Part shown: piece after piece, positions 49,404 through 58,147 of the stretch | Layout: the number at the start of each line of letters is the position of its first letter | Numbering within the stretch: position 1 is the first letter of the stretch | Source of the DNA: Paenibacillus sp. HGH0039 | GTDB lineage: Bacteria; Bacillota; Bacilli; Paenibacillales; NBRC-103111 | Length of the DNA stretch: 64,000 nucleotides | Reading direction: 5' to 3' | Assembly (NCBI RefSeq): GCF_000411255.1 | Contig: NZ_KE150413.1 | Location: forward strand, 1,898,580-1,962,579 | The notes under the pieces: model-generated | The model's database searches: none | What the model was told of the DNA's origin: nothing | What the model saw: only the letters and a program-made list of their open reading frames with translations | Position numbers and translations under genes: made by a program

Positions 49404-51380
49404 ATGCGGGCAGACAACCATTTATTCCTTTGGAATCAGGCTTCCGTTAAAATCTTGGACGTCCGCTGCATAGCGTTGATTTCGGACGGGGATTTTCGGT
49501 CATGGATAATGCCGGCCTGTTGTTTTATGTACACGGTGAGCGGGAGAGCGTGTGTACGAATGGATGGCGAGCTTTTTCAGATAAGCGGTTTTCATGTTCT
49601 GCATGGGGGCAAAGGCAGCCGCGTAGATATTTATGCGGTTGAAGAACCGTTCAGCTATTATCTGCTCTATTACAAAGCGTATTTTCCTGTCCCTTTACGA
49701 AAAGAAGCGGCTGAGATGGCGGACGGCTGTAATCCGTTTCAGCTGCAGTATGGCCTTACGCCGCATCATCCTCTTTCTCTGATGAGCAAAATCCGGCTTA
49801 TGCATCAGGAATGGGTGACGCAGGGAAATCTGGAGCGGCTTCATGTAAAAGCGCTGTTTTACCAGTTCGTGCATGAATTGTTGGCCCAGGTTCACGCACG
49901 CAACATTCCGGCAGCAAAAGCGGATGTCGCGGAGCAAGCCCGCCGCTATCTGCAGGAAAATTACACGGAGCCTATTACCCTAGAGAAATTAGCGGAACTG
50001 CTGGACAGCAGCCCCCGGCATTTAACCAGATTGTTCAAACGCAAAACCGGCACAAGCCCGATTGATTATATGATCCGGCTCCGCTTGGACAAAGCGAAGG
50101 AAATGCTGCTGGCGACGGATATGACATTGCAGGAAATTGCCGAAAGCATCGGGTATCCCGACAGTTATTCGTTGGCTAAAATGTTCAAAAAACAGGTAGG
50201 AATTGCGCCGATCCGCTACCGGACGGAAAAAAGAAACAGGAGAAGTTGTCCCGATTTGCCATCGGATACGGCCGTATTTGACATTGCGGGAAAAGATAGG
50301 CTGAATTATATTGAATATGATAATCATTCTCAATATAAAAAGGAGCTAAACTTCCCCATGTTATACAGCAGAAGACCTTCCGCGGCAATCACTTTGCTGC
50401 TTTGCTTGATGATCCTGCTCAGTGCCTGTTCGACTGGAAAGACGAGCGGATCCGCGAACAGCAACTCGCTTCCTTCGCCAAGTCCGCCTCCTGTTGCCGC
50501 CAATACCGACAGCAGTCAGACTGTGCCAAGCAAGCCTGCGACTAAGATGATTTCCACCGCCAAAGGCGATGTCGAAATTCCCGTGAATCCCAAACGGGTC
50601 GTCGTTTTGTATTTATTGGGCGATGTACTGGCTTTCGATGTGATGCCCGTGGGGATATCGGACGTTTACAAAGGAGCGGCGTTTGAAAAGGAACTGTCGG
50701 GAGTCCGGTCGCTCGGCGAATGGTTCAAACCAAGTCCGGAAGCCGTGCTTGCCCTGGAACCCGATCTGATTATCGCCCCTTCGGAAGAGACCTACGGAAT
50801 GTTGAACAAAATTGCGCCTACCGTCTACCTCCCTTATGAACAGATGACGATGGAGGAACGGTTGAATAAGCTTGCGGAAGCGCTGGGTAAGGAGAAGGAA
50901 TCCGCCAAACTGCTGGACAACTTCCATAAGAAGGTGGAACAAAGCAAACAAAAGCTGAAACAGGCGGGGATTTATGATAAAACCGTTACCATCATGGAAG
51001 GCGGGAAAAGCAGCATGACCGTCATTTCATCACGAAACTACGGCCGCGGTTCCCAGGTCATCTATGAATATTTAGGCATGAAAGCACCTGCTGTCCTTCA
51101 AAAAGAAATCGATGCCGTGAGCAAAGCGGCGAGCTCGAAGAACGTTTCGTTGGAAGTGCTCAATCAATATTCGGGCGATTATGTGTTCCGTTCGTCGTAC
51201 GAAGGGATGGAGGATTTGTCCCAAAATCCTGTCTGGAATCAAATTCCCGCGGTGAAGGAAGGGCGGCTAACCGAGATGAGTTTCGGTTTGTCGTACTACA
51301 ACGACATTTATTCGCTGGACAAGCAGTTGGATTTTGTTATGGAAAACCTGCTGGCGAAGGGGGAAAAGCAGGTAAACTGA
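49404..51380 (+). CDS. AraC regulator in frame with a siderophore-binding lipoprotein (Btr/FeuA-like)
   Basis: One open frame of 658 codons. The N-terminal sensor (about 1-165) and AraC double HTH (about 170-270, LEKLAELLDSSPRHLTRLF, TLQEIAESIGYPDSYSLAKMF) resemble Btr. From codon 319 (ATG 50358) a complete lipoprotein begins: basic n-region, hydrophobic core and lipobox LLSACS, then a Ser/Pro linker and an iron-siderophore binding domain to the end. A Fur box and an AAAAAGGAG site lie just upstream of that ATG. So these may be two genes lacking a stop between them, or one fusion. The start has GAGGAG upstream; ATG 49404 chosen. Confidence 0.75.
   Translation: MRADNHLFLWNQASVKILDVRCIALISDGDFRSWIMPACCFMYTVSGRACVRMDGELFQISGFHVLHGGKGSRVDIYAVEEPFSYYLLYYKAYFPVPLRKEAAEMADGCNPFQLQYGLTPHHPLSLMSKIRLMHQEWVTQGNLERLHVKALFYQFVHELLAQVHARNIPAAKADVAEQARRYLQENYTEPITLEKLAELLDSSPRHLTRLFKRKTGTSPIDYMIRLRLDKAKEMLLATDMTLQEIAESIGYPDSYSLAKMFKKQVGIAPIRYRTEKRNRRSCPDLPSDTAVFDIAGKDRLNYIEYDNHSQYKKELNFPMLYSRRPSAAITLLLCLMILLSACSTGKTSGSANSNSLPSPSPPPVAANTDSSQTVPSKPATKMISTAKGDVEIPVNPKRVVVLYLLGDVLAFDVMPVGISDVYKGAAFEKELSGVRSLGEWFKPSPEAVLALEPDLIIAPSEETYGMLNKIAPTVYLPYEQMTMEERLNKLAEALGKEKESAKLLDNFHKKVEQSKQKLKQAGIYDKTVTIMEGGKSSMTVISSRNYGRGSQVIYEYLGMKAPAVLQKEIDAVSKAASSKNVSLEVLNQYSGDYVFRSSYEGMEDLSQNPVWNQIPAVKEGRLTEMSFGLSYYNDIYSLDKQLDFVMENLLAKGEKQVN
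50313..50345 (+). promoter_or_regulatory. Internal Fur box and ribosome site before the lipoprotein part
   Basis: GAATATGATAATCATTCTC (50313-50331) matches the Fur consensus in 16 of 19. AAAAAGGAG follows at 50337-50345, 12 nt before ATG 50358. Both lie inside the open frame. Confidence 0.7.
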
Positions 51381-51431
51381 ATACGCAAACGGTCCGCGAT
51401 TAGGATTTGCCGATCTTGCTTACAGACAAGA

Positions 51432-51462
51432 AAACCACAGCCCGTACAGGCTGTGGTATTTC
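51432..51462. terminator. Bidirectional terminator
   Basis: ACCACAGCC / GGCTGTGGT stem around CGTACA, flanked by A and T runs; serves the AraC/lipoprotein gene and nfo. Confidence 0.8.
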
Positions 51463-51514
51463 CTATAGGGAAACAAAGTCGTTTTTAGAGTACCGCCTTT
51501 TCCGTATGTCTTGA

Positions 51515-52390
51515 TTACTTGACGATCGGCTCCGTAACCTCTCTGCGCAGCAGAGCGATCTCATGTTTGTACGGAGCGTTTTTATATTTAACGGGACCGA
51601 TGGAGGGTGTCTCCAACAGTTTAGGCACTTGATCGAACTGGGGGTGATGGACGATATAATCAAGGGCTTTAAGCCCGATGAAACCGTGTCCGATGTTCTC
51701 ATGCCGGTCCTTGCGGGAGCCCCGTTCATTTTTGGAATCATTGACATGAATGACCTGAATGCGGTCCAGCCCGACGATTTGATCGAATTCATGCAGAACT
51801 CCGTCGAAATCCTCGGCGATATTGTATCCGGCATCGTGGATATGACACGTATCGAGGCAGACGGATAGCCGCTCATTATGGGTGACTCCGTCGATGATCT
51901 CAGCAAGCTCTTCGAACGTTCGGCCGCATTCCGTTCCTTTGCCCGCCATCGTTTCGAGTGAAACTTGGACGTCCCTTTTTTCCGTCAGAACCTCATTCAA
52001 CCCCTCGATTATTCTCCGAATCCCGGCTTTGGCTCCGGCTCCCCTATGTGCACCCGGGTGAAGGACGATTTGATTCGATCCCAACGCTTCCGTCCGCTGA
52101 ATCTCAGAACGCAGAAACTCGATGCTGTGCTCGAAAGTCCGCGTATTCACGGTATTTCCCAAATTAATGAGAAAAGGGGCGTGAACCACGATATTCGAAA
52201 TGCCATGGGCTTTCATATGCGCTTTCCCCGCTTCAAGGTTGAACGCTTCAATAGGTTTACGGCGTGTATTTTGCGGGGCACCCGTATAAATCAGAAAAGT
52301 CGTTGCGCCGTAGGATGCCGCTTCTTCGCTTGCCCGCAGCAGCATCGTTGTCCCGCTCATGGAGACATGCGAACCGATAAGGAGAGACAT
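51515..52390 (-). CDS. nfo: Endonuclease IV (AP endonuclease)
   Basis: 291 residues. Cuts DNA at abasic sites in base excision repair. TIM barrel with zinc-ligand motifs: GSHVSMSG (about 7-14), [68 protein letters not shown], as in Nfo. ATG 52390 has AGGGGGCGAG upstream; the longer frame is not needed. Confidence 0.95.
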   Translation of the reverse strand: MSLLIGSHVSMSGTTMLLRASEEAASYGATTFLIYTGAPQNTRRKPIEAFNLEAGKAHMKAHGISNIVVHAPFLINLGNTVNTRTFEHSIEFLRSEIQRTEALGSNQIVLHPGAHRGAGAKAGIRRIIEGLNEVLTEKRDVQVSLETMAGKGTECGRTFEELAEIIDGVTHNERLSVCLDTCHIHDAGYNIAEDFDGVLHEFDQIVGLDRIQVIHVNDSKNERGSRKDRHENIGHGFIGLKALDYIVHHPQFDQVPKLLETPSIGPVKYKNAPYKHEIALLRREVTEPIVK

Positions 52391-52653
52391 GTTCTCGCCC
52401 CCTGTCACTGTAAGTTGTGTTGGTAATGAAAGAACGTCCGGTCAGGTGTCCTTTACGCTTGAAAGGAACAGCCTGACGGCATGTGAATTAGAACCGTTCA
52501 ATACTAGTCTATCAGCTGATGGGACCCGCGTTTAGAGGGAGTTGCAGGGAAACCCAAAAAGGCCAGGAAAGTTCCGTGGCCTATTGCGGCAATACCTGAT
52601 CGGAATACTGAATGTGCCGAGTTTTGCGACAGAAATGCGCCGGCTATCCCCGG

Positions 52654-52868
52654 AATAGAGTTACTCGGCTGTATAAGCTTGCAGGCGGGAAGCGAATTCG
52701 GCAAAACTGCCGGCTGCCTCCCTGACATTCTGCTCCATCAGCTCCTGCGCCTCTTCGGGCGTTTCCGACTCGCTTTCCGCGTCCTCGCGCATCATCGCTT
52801 CCTCGTGATCCATTAGAACAACGGAAGGGGTGGAAGGGTTCGTGCGGTAATCGAACAAGTAATTGTTG
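52654..52868. repeat. Left copy of a 215-bp direct repeat (SMI1 gene 3' end)
   Basis: Aligns without gaps to 54191-54405 (offset 1537) with only a few base differences. It covers the last 68 codons of the SMI1/KNR4 gene and a few bases past its stop. It ends abruptly at 52868, where AT-rich DNA begins. Confidence 0.85.
52661..52868 (-). pseudogene. Truncated copy of the SMI1/KNR4 gene (3' end only)
   Basis: Encodes only the C-terminal part of the full protein at 54198 (FDYRTNPSTPSVVLMDHEEA through the identical end LQAYTAE); the N-terminal half is missing. Differences such as S to T and V to M show some drift since duplication. A 65-codon ATG frame exists, but there is no ribosome site. Confidence 0.8.
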
Positions 52869-53023
52869 GATAAAGACCAATAATTAAATAAAAATACATA
52901 TAATAGAAAAATATTTTCCCTTAATCCTTAACAATAATACAGAAAAATATAAATAATAAGACTGCCAATTCTAAAATTTAACAATTATAATCAAAGAATC
53001 AATTTCAAGGAGTGAGTTTAACG

Positions 53024-54067
53024 ATGAGATGGAGCACTTTAATCGGCAAGTGGTTTTTATTATTCAGCGCGGTGATATTATTTTTTGGTTTTCAAAGTAG
53101 TGTTTATGCAGCTGCTGTGGGTGATAAGTTGATAACGCCTGAAACAGGTTGGATTAGGTTTGATGATAAAGATCCATTAGTAAAAAGAAGCAATGGTACG
53201 TGGGGATTTGTCCCTTCGATGGAACCAACGCAAACTTATCAGGGGGGTTATTATTATAGTAGGGACCAAGGTGCCAAAATTTCATTTTCATTTACCGGCA
53301 CTAAGTTTCGGCTTATTGCCCCCATATATAAATTACAGTCGTCTGACATTACTGTAAAAGTTGACGGCGTAGTAGTTGACAAATATTCTACTTATTCTGC
53401 GACGAAATTAGTCCATCAAGCTATCGTTTACGAATCTGCTTTGGAAGATGGAAAACATGACATCGAAATTATTAACAATGACGCAGGAAAAGAACTAGAA
53501 GTTGATGCTATTGATTTGTATGGCAGCGGCAAGTTAGTTGATATCAATGCTCCCTTACATTTAAATGCGACAGGTGGAGACAGTCAGGTAACATTAAGTT
53601 GGAATGCCGTTGGAAACTCAGATTCATACACGATACGATATGGAACTAATTCTGGAAATTATACACAAACCGTTATCGTGACTAAAGATGTTTATGGGCA
53701 TTATGTTATCCCGAACTTAGTAAATGGAACTACCTATTACTTTGTAGTAACGGCCACGTTAAATGGCGTTGAGTCTAGTTATTCGAATGAAGCTTCCGCT
53801 ACGCCTCAAGCCGACGAAAAACCAAATCCAAACCCATCAGGCGAAAGAGCAATACTTACCATATACCTTACCAACGGAACAGAGAAAGAATATGACTTAT
53901 CCATGCTAGAAGTCAATGCATTTATAAGCTGGTACGATGGAAAGGATTTAGGAGTTGGCCCAGCTAAGTATAAATTCGTCAAAACATGGAATAAAGGACC
54001 TTTTAAAAATCGGACGGAGTATATTATTTTCGATAAGATATTGACCTTCAATGTCGATGAGTATTGA
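53024..54067 (+). CDS. Secreted FN3-domain protein in a low-GC insert
   Basis: 347 residues. Signal peptide (about 1-28, ending VYAAAVG), a beta-rich carbohydrate-binding-like domain (about 30-165), one fibronectin type III domain (about 170-262, APLHLNATGGDSQVTLSWNA ... TYYFVVTATLNG), and a C-terminal domain of about 75 residues of unknown type. AAGGAGTGAG precedes ATG 53024. Base use is clearly AT richer than neighbours, and the gene lies between the two SMI1 repeat copies. Acquired by transfer, I infer. Function unknown. Confidence 0.75.
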   Translation: MRWSTLIGKWFLLFSAVILFFGFQSSVYAAAVGDKLITPETGWIRFDDKDPLVKRSNGTWGFVPSMEPTQTYQGGYYYSRDQGAKISFSFTGTKFRLIAPIYKLQSSDITVKVDGVVVDKYSTYSATKLVHQAIVYESALEDGKHDIEIINNDAGKELEVDAIDLYGSGKLVDINAPLHLNATGGDSQVTLSWNAVGNSDSYTIRYGTNSGNYTQTVIVTKDVYGHYVIPNLVNGTTYYFVVTATLNGVESSYSNEASATPQADEKPNPNPSGERAILTIYLTNGTEKEYDLSMLEVNAFISWYDGKDLGVGPAKYKFVKTWNKGPFKNRTEYIIFDKILTFNVDEY

Positions 54068-54190
54068 TCTGGCGTATTAAATAAAGAACCCTTTATTTAA
54101 TAGTTTAAGCCGCAGCCGTTTCCGGTATCCACCCGGAAGCGGTTGTTTGATTTTAAAAAATTGATCAAATGAATCCATGAAAGATATACA

Positions 54191-54405
54191 AATAGCGTTA
54201 CTCGGCTGTATAAGCTTGCAGGCGGGAAGCGAATTCGGCAAAACTGCCGGCTGCCTCCCTGACATTCTGCTCCATCAGCTCCTGCGCCTCTTCGGGCGTT
54301 TCCGACTCGCTTTCCGCGTCCTCCCGCACCATCGCTTCCTCGTGATCCATTAGAACAACGGAAGGGGAGGAAGGGTTCGTGCGGTAATCAAACAAGTAAT
54401 TGTTG
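54191..54405. repeat. Right copy of the 215-bp direct repeat
   Basis: Lies within the intact SMI1/KNR4 gene. See the left copy at 52654-52868. Confidence 0.85.
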
Positions 54406-54653
54406 CCGCTGCTTACGCTCCATGCAAAAGGAATAAGCCGTTTGGGATCGGGATTCACATCATCCACAAGATTCCGGTTTGTTTCGATAAAGCGTTCATC
54501 CAGCTCGGAAAATCGGACTTCCCAATCGGTAACGTCGCCGTTTTCAACGAAGTTATATCCCTGCTTCTCCGCGTTTTGCAGAAAGCTCAAATAATCGGAT
54601 GGGAAGACGATTTCATAGTGCTGCTCGATTTTTTTCAAAGTATTGTTTTTCAT
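54198..54653 (-). CDS. SMI1/KNR4-family protein
   Basis: 151 residues. N-terminal KIEQHYEIVFPSDYLSFLQN (about 6-25) is the typical SMI1/KNR4 start, then NYLFDYR and VVLMDHEEA (about 87-105), and an acidic Glu-rich helix at the C terminus. ATG 54653 has AGAGGTG upstream and is preferred to 54677. Many relatives are immunity proteins of contact-dependent toxins, but no toxin gene is adjacent. Confidence 0.85.
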   Translation of the reverse strand: MKNNTLKKIEQHYEIVFPSDYLSFLQNAEKQGYNFVENGDVTDWEVRFSELDERFIETNRNLVDDVNPDPKRLIPFAWSVSSGNNYLFDYRTNPSSPSVVLMDHEEAMVREDAESESETPEEAQELMEQNVREAAGSFAEFASRLQAYTAE

Positions 54654-54733
54654 AGGCTGGGCACCTCTTTCTTTCACACTCGTATGTTATATGATAGGTA
54701 AAGTATACCTTATTAATAACAAAGGAGAACACC

Positions 54734-55168
54734 ATGCAAATTGTTTCGGCAGCCATAACGGATTTTGATTACCTGCTTGATCGCGATCCTCATATTGAAG
54801 AGGATCTGATTCTGCCTAAAATTAGAAACAAGGAAATTTATATCTTGCGGAATGAAGAGAACGTTAACATCGGTTGGATGAGATACGGATACTTTTGGGA
54901 TAACACTCCGTTTATGAACATGCTCTGGATCGACGAACCGTATCGGGGCGGAGGTTTCGGAAAGGAAGTCGTTCTTTTCTGGGAAAAAGAAATGACAAAA
55001 CGCGGGTTCAAGCTGGTTATGACATCTACCTTGGCCAATGAAGAAGCACAGCATTTTTACCGAAAGCTGGGGTACCGGGACGCGGGATGTCTGCTGCTGG
55101 AAAACGAACCTATGGAAATCATCATGACAAAAAGACTACTGTTTACCATGTCATCTCCTAAATCATGA
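54734..55168 (+). CDS. GNAT family N-acetyltransferase
   Basis: 144 residues. Acetyl-CoA site region WIDEPYRGGGFGKEVVLFWE (about 64-83) with the R-G-x-G-x-G/K pattern, and ANEEAQHFYRKLGYRDAG near 104-121. AAAGGAG precedes the ATG. The substrate is unknown. The ending LLFTMSSPKS is not conserved in character. Confidence 0.87.
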   Translation: MQIVSAAITDFDYLLDRDPHIEEDLILPKIRNKEIYILRNEENVNIGWMRYGYFWDNTPFMNMLWIDEPYRGGGFGKEVVLFWEKEMTKRGFKLVMTSTLANEEAQHFYRKLGYRDAGCLLLENEPMEIIMTKRLLFTMSSPKS

Positions 55169-55258
55169 CAACTTGTAAGTGGCCGGTGTGACAGCGCTGC
55201 GGATAGGATGAAGGGGCAGGAAAAACCTGACATTACTTATCCGGGAGCTGATTTATGT

Positions 55259-56428
55259 ATGAAAATGCCTTATAAGATTGTGTCCGCCAGCTTGGCTCTC
55301 TTCGTGACGGGAACTTCCCTAATGTACGCTGCGCCGGGCTCAACCGTAAAAGCGGAAGCCGCCGCGTCTGTAACTTCTTCTATGGAAGCACAGGCAAAAG
55401 GGAACCATAGTGCCGTTAAGAAAGCCTTGCGGGAGGCGCTGAAGACCGGATTGCCGGGTATACTCGTCAAAACTAACGAGAACGGGAAAAGGTGGGCCTA
55501 TTCGGCCGGAATCGCCGATTTGGCAACCGAGCAGCAGATGGAAACCAATTACCGCTTTCGCATCGGCAGTGTAACGAAGACGTTCACCGCTGCGGCCGTC
55601 CTTCAACTGGCCGGAGAGAACCGCCTGAATCTGGACGACTCCATTGACAAATGGCTGCCCGGCGTTATCCAGGGAAATGGCTACGACGGCAAGCAGATCA
55701 CGGTGCGGCAGCTCCTGAACCATACGAGCGGGATCGCCGATTACTTGAAATCCGACAAAATCAACTTAATGGAAACCAGAAAGTCTTACACCCCTGAAGA
55801 AATCGTCAAAATCGGCCTGGCTATGCCTGCGGACTTCGCTCCCGGAAAGGGCTGGTCGTATTCCAATACGGGGTACGTGCTGCTGGGCATGCTTATTGAA
55901 AAAGTAACCGGTACAAGCTATGCGGAGGAGATCGAGAAGCGGATCATCGAACCGCTTGAACTGACCGATACGTTCCTTCCGGGCAATTCGACGGTTATCC
56001 CGGGCAGCAAACATGCGCGCGGGTATTTCCAGCCCGAGCTTGGAAAAGAGCCGATAGAGGTCACGTACTATAATCCAAGCGTCGCCAGCTCGGCCGGGGA
56101 TATTATTTCTTCCGCCGAAGACTTGAACAAGTTCTTTTCCGCCCTGCTTGGCGGTCAACTCCTGAAAGAAGAACAGCTGAAACAAATGCTCACCCCCGTG
56201 GAAACAGGCCGCAAAGATTTCGCGGGATACGGTCTCGGAATCTACGCGTTCACCCTGAAAAACGGGGATACGGTGTGGGGACATACCGGAGGTATCCCCG
56301 GATTTGCAACCTTTGGGGGCGGTACGCTTGGAGGCAAACATACGTTAGCCGTCAGTACCAACTATTTAGGGGCTGCGATCGAACATGAAACTTTTATTAA
56401 AATTGTCAAAGCCGAATTTGACAAGTAG
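55259..56428 (+). CDS. Secreted serine hydrolase (class C beta-lactamase / DD-peptidase family)
   Basis: 389 residues. Signal peptide (about 5-35), then the beta-lactamase-related domain: SxxK as SVTK in RIGSVTKTFTA (about 104-114), YxN as YSN in GWSYSNTGYVLLG (about 196), and HxG as HTG in GHTGGIPG near 338. Length and motifs fit D-alanyl-D-alanine carboxypeptidases or esterases of this fold. I prefer ATG 55259 (GGGAG upstream) because the signal peptide then starts at residue 2; 55208 is possible. Confidence 0.87.
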   Translation: MKMPYKIVSASLALFVTGTSLMYAAPGSTVKAEAAASVTSSMEAQAKGNHSAVKKALREALKTGLPGILVKTNENGKRWAYSAGIADLATEQQMETNYRFRIGSVTKTFTAAAVLQLAGENRLNLDDSIDKWLPGVIQGNGYDGKQITVRQLLNHTSGIADYLKSDKINLMETRKSYTPEEIVKIGLAMPADFAPGKGWSYSNTGYVLLGMLIEKVTGTSYAEEIEKRIIEPLELTDTFLPGNSTVIPGSKHARGYFQPELGKEPIEVTYYNPSVASSAGDIISSAEDLNKFFSALLGGQLLKEEQLKQMLTPVETGRKDFAGYGLGIYAFTLKNGDTVWGHTGGIPGFATFGGGTLGGKHTLAVSTNYLGAAIEHETFIKIVKAEFDK

Positions 56429-56493
56429 TAGAGAAGGAAGCCCGGACAAGAAGGTATCCGTTCGCTTATATTCTCACATGTAGTTGAACAGAG

Positions 56494-56538
56494 AACCAAG
56501 CTGACTTCGTTTAATAGAGCGGAGTCAGCTTGGTTTTT
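56494..56538 (+). terminator. Intrinsic terminator
   Basis: ACCAAGCTGACT / AGTCAGCTTGGT arms with a short mismatched top, followed by five T. Confidence 0.8.
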
Positions 56539-56618
56539 GTGTCTCTTTCTTCCTGGTAGTTTAAGGTCATGGTATGATGTAAGGAAATGAATGGGGCAAT
56601 GGAGAAACGGAAAAGGAC

Positions 56619-57422
56619 GTGAATCCGATAGATAAAAAAGCGAAAAAAATATTGACCACCACTTTTTGGTCTGCCACCGGTTGGAAATACAGGCCGGAAG
56701 ACTTTGCCGGTGAAGATTTCGAATATGCCAAAAGCAAAGGGCTCATGTTCGATCCCCTTAGCGTTAAGCATGATGAGCTGATCAAGCGCCTTCACGATCT
56801 TCATCAAACCATAACGAAGGAACAAGTAGCCGCCGCTTTTCTGCACAGTCTTTCCACAAAAAAAGTTCATTTGCGAAGCGCCCTTTCCAGTTGGGCGTTG
56901 ACAGCTAAGCTGCCCCTCCATACGTATGGAGAGCGCAGGGCAGTGCGGGCTAATTACAGCAGCTGCGGGGACTGCAACCACCACGGGCTAATGTCGGACC
57001 GCGAATATGCAAATGCGGATCTGAACGTGCTGAATTTCGAGCGGATCAAATGGGGAGGGATTCGTTTGAACTGGCTTCTTTACTGCTGGCTGGACCTCGA
57101 ATTGTTCAGCAAAGAGGAAGCCTTCGACGTAACCCCGGAGGATAGGGCTATCCTTCACAAAATGACCGAAGCGATTCAGGAATGTGAGGATCACGATAGT
57201 GCCCGAAAGCTGGAGAAGCGTTGGAAGGATGTACTCCCTTCGAGCAAAAATGAACGGGATGTGGCGATGGAAATATGGGGATATGCCGGATTGCTGGTGC
57301 AAGGGGACACACCGCGCAGGCGTCGCGGCGGAGATCATGACTTTAATTCCGTGGCGGGCTGGCAGGGGGATGACCGTTATTCGCGGGAAGCGTTGGAGTT
57401 TTATTTCGGGGCGTTTTTGTAA
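56619..57422 (+). CDS. Hypothetical protein with a CxxCNHH motif
   Basis: 267 residues from a GTG start with GGAG and AAAAGGA upstream. Mostly helical, soluble, many Trp, with a potential metal-binding SCGDCNHHG (about 113-121) and a basic stretch RRRRGG near 237. I do not recognise the family. It stands alone, with a terminator before it and a separate cluster after. Moderate GC. Confidence 0.6.
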   Translation: MNPIDKKAKKILTTTFWSATGWKYRPEDFAGEDFEYAKSKGLMFDPLSVKHDELIKRLHDLHQTITKEQVAAAFLHSLSTKKVHLRSALSSWALTAKLPLHTYGERRAVRANYSSCGDCNHHGLMSDREYANADLNVLNFERIKWGGIRLNWLLYCWLDLELFSKEEAFDVTPEDRAILHKMTEAIQECEDHDSARKLEKRWKDVLPSSKNERDVAMEIWGYAGLLVQGDTPRRRRGGDHDFNSVAGWQGDDRYSREALEFYFGAFL

Positions 57423-57550
57423 GGAAAGATTGCTCACTTTAATCCAAATCCTATAGGACCGCTGAACCGACAGGTTTAGTGGTCCTTTGTTTGTGAACAA
57501 TTAGCCCCGATTGACAGACCTTGGAAAGAGGAGTATGATGACTTTATATT

Positions 57551-57606
57551 TAGTAAATTAGTAAATCAGTAAATTAGTAAATCAGTAAATTAGTAAATCA
57601 GTAAAT
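57551..57606. repeat. Seven tandem octamers YAGTAAAT
   Basis: Units are TAGTAAAT (T) and CAGTAAAT (C) in the order T T C T C T C, without interruption. They lie about 40 bp before the first gene of the MoxR cluster, where a promoter is expected. Confidence 0.9.
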
Positions 57607-57643
57607 CCACAATTTAACGAAACTTAATTGGAGCGTGTTAACC

Positions 57644-58123
57644 ATGAAAATCCCGACAACGTTAAAACATAAGCCGGTCATCGTATCGGAAAATTACGAG
57701 CAGGTCGACGGACGCCTCGCCCGGAACACGGACGCCAAAGGATTGTCCCTGGGGCTGGCCCAATGGAACGATAGAGGAAAAGTCGATATATCGGCCAAAG
57801 TATGGAGACACACGGGGGAGAAGTGGTCCAGACAGTCAGAGGAGCTTCCTATGCACCGTGTTCTTGACCTTGCCATTATGATTTGCAGAAGCAGCTTATA
57901 TTTTCAGGATGCCTACCGGTTTCCGAAATTGTACGATCCCGAGAACCCCATGATCGACCGTATCGGGCTGCAGGGGGATGCGATGAGTGTGTCCGTTTGC
58001 GAAGACAACCCCATGCTGGATCAAGATATTAAGCTGTTTGCCCAGGCTCTCAGCGAGGATGGCGAAATGATCGGGGAACGGCTTCGCGTGTTATCCCGGC
58101 TGTTGGAGGAAATGGGGTATTGA
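57644..58123 (+). CDS. DUF6530-like protein, first gene of the MoxR cluster
   Basis: 159 residues, soluble. It starts MKIPTTLKHKPVIVSENYEQ; later RRL-type helix ALSEDGEMIGERLRVLSRLL. It resembles DUF6530 proteins, which I recall beside MoxR genes in Bacillota; the role is unknown. TTGGAG lies 10 nt before ATG 57644. Ends 24 bp before MoxR. Confidence 0.6.
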   Translation: MKIPTTLKHKPVIVSENYEQVDGRLARNTDAKGLSLGLAQWNDRGKVDISAKVWRHTGEKWSRQSEELPMHRVLDLAIMICRSSLYFQDAYRFPKLYDPENPMIDRIGLQGDAMSVSVCEDNPMLDQDIKLFAQALSEDGEMIGERLRVLSRLLEEMGY

Positions 58124-58147
58124 CCCCCTTTAAAGAGGTGAAAAGCG

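Noticed and set aside
57551-57606. CRISPR-like repeats
   Set aside because: Perfect 8-bp tandem units with no spacers.
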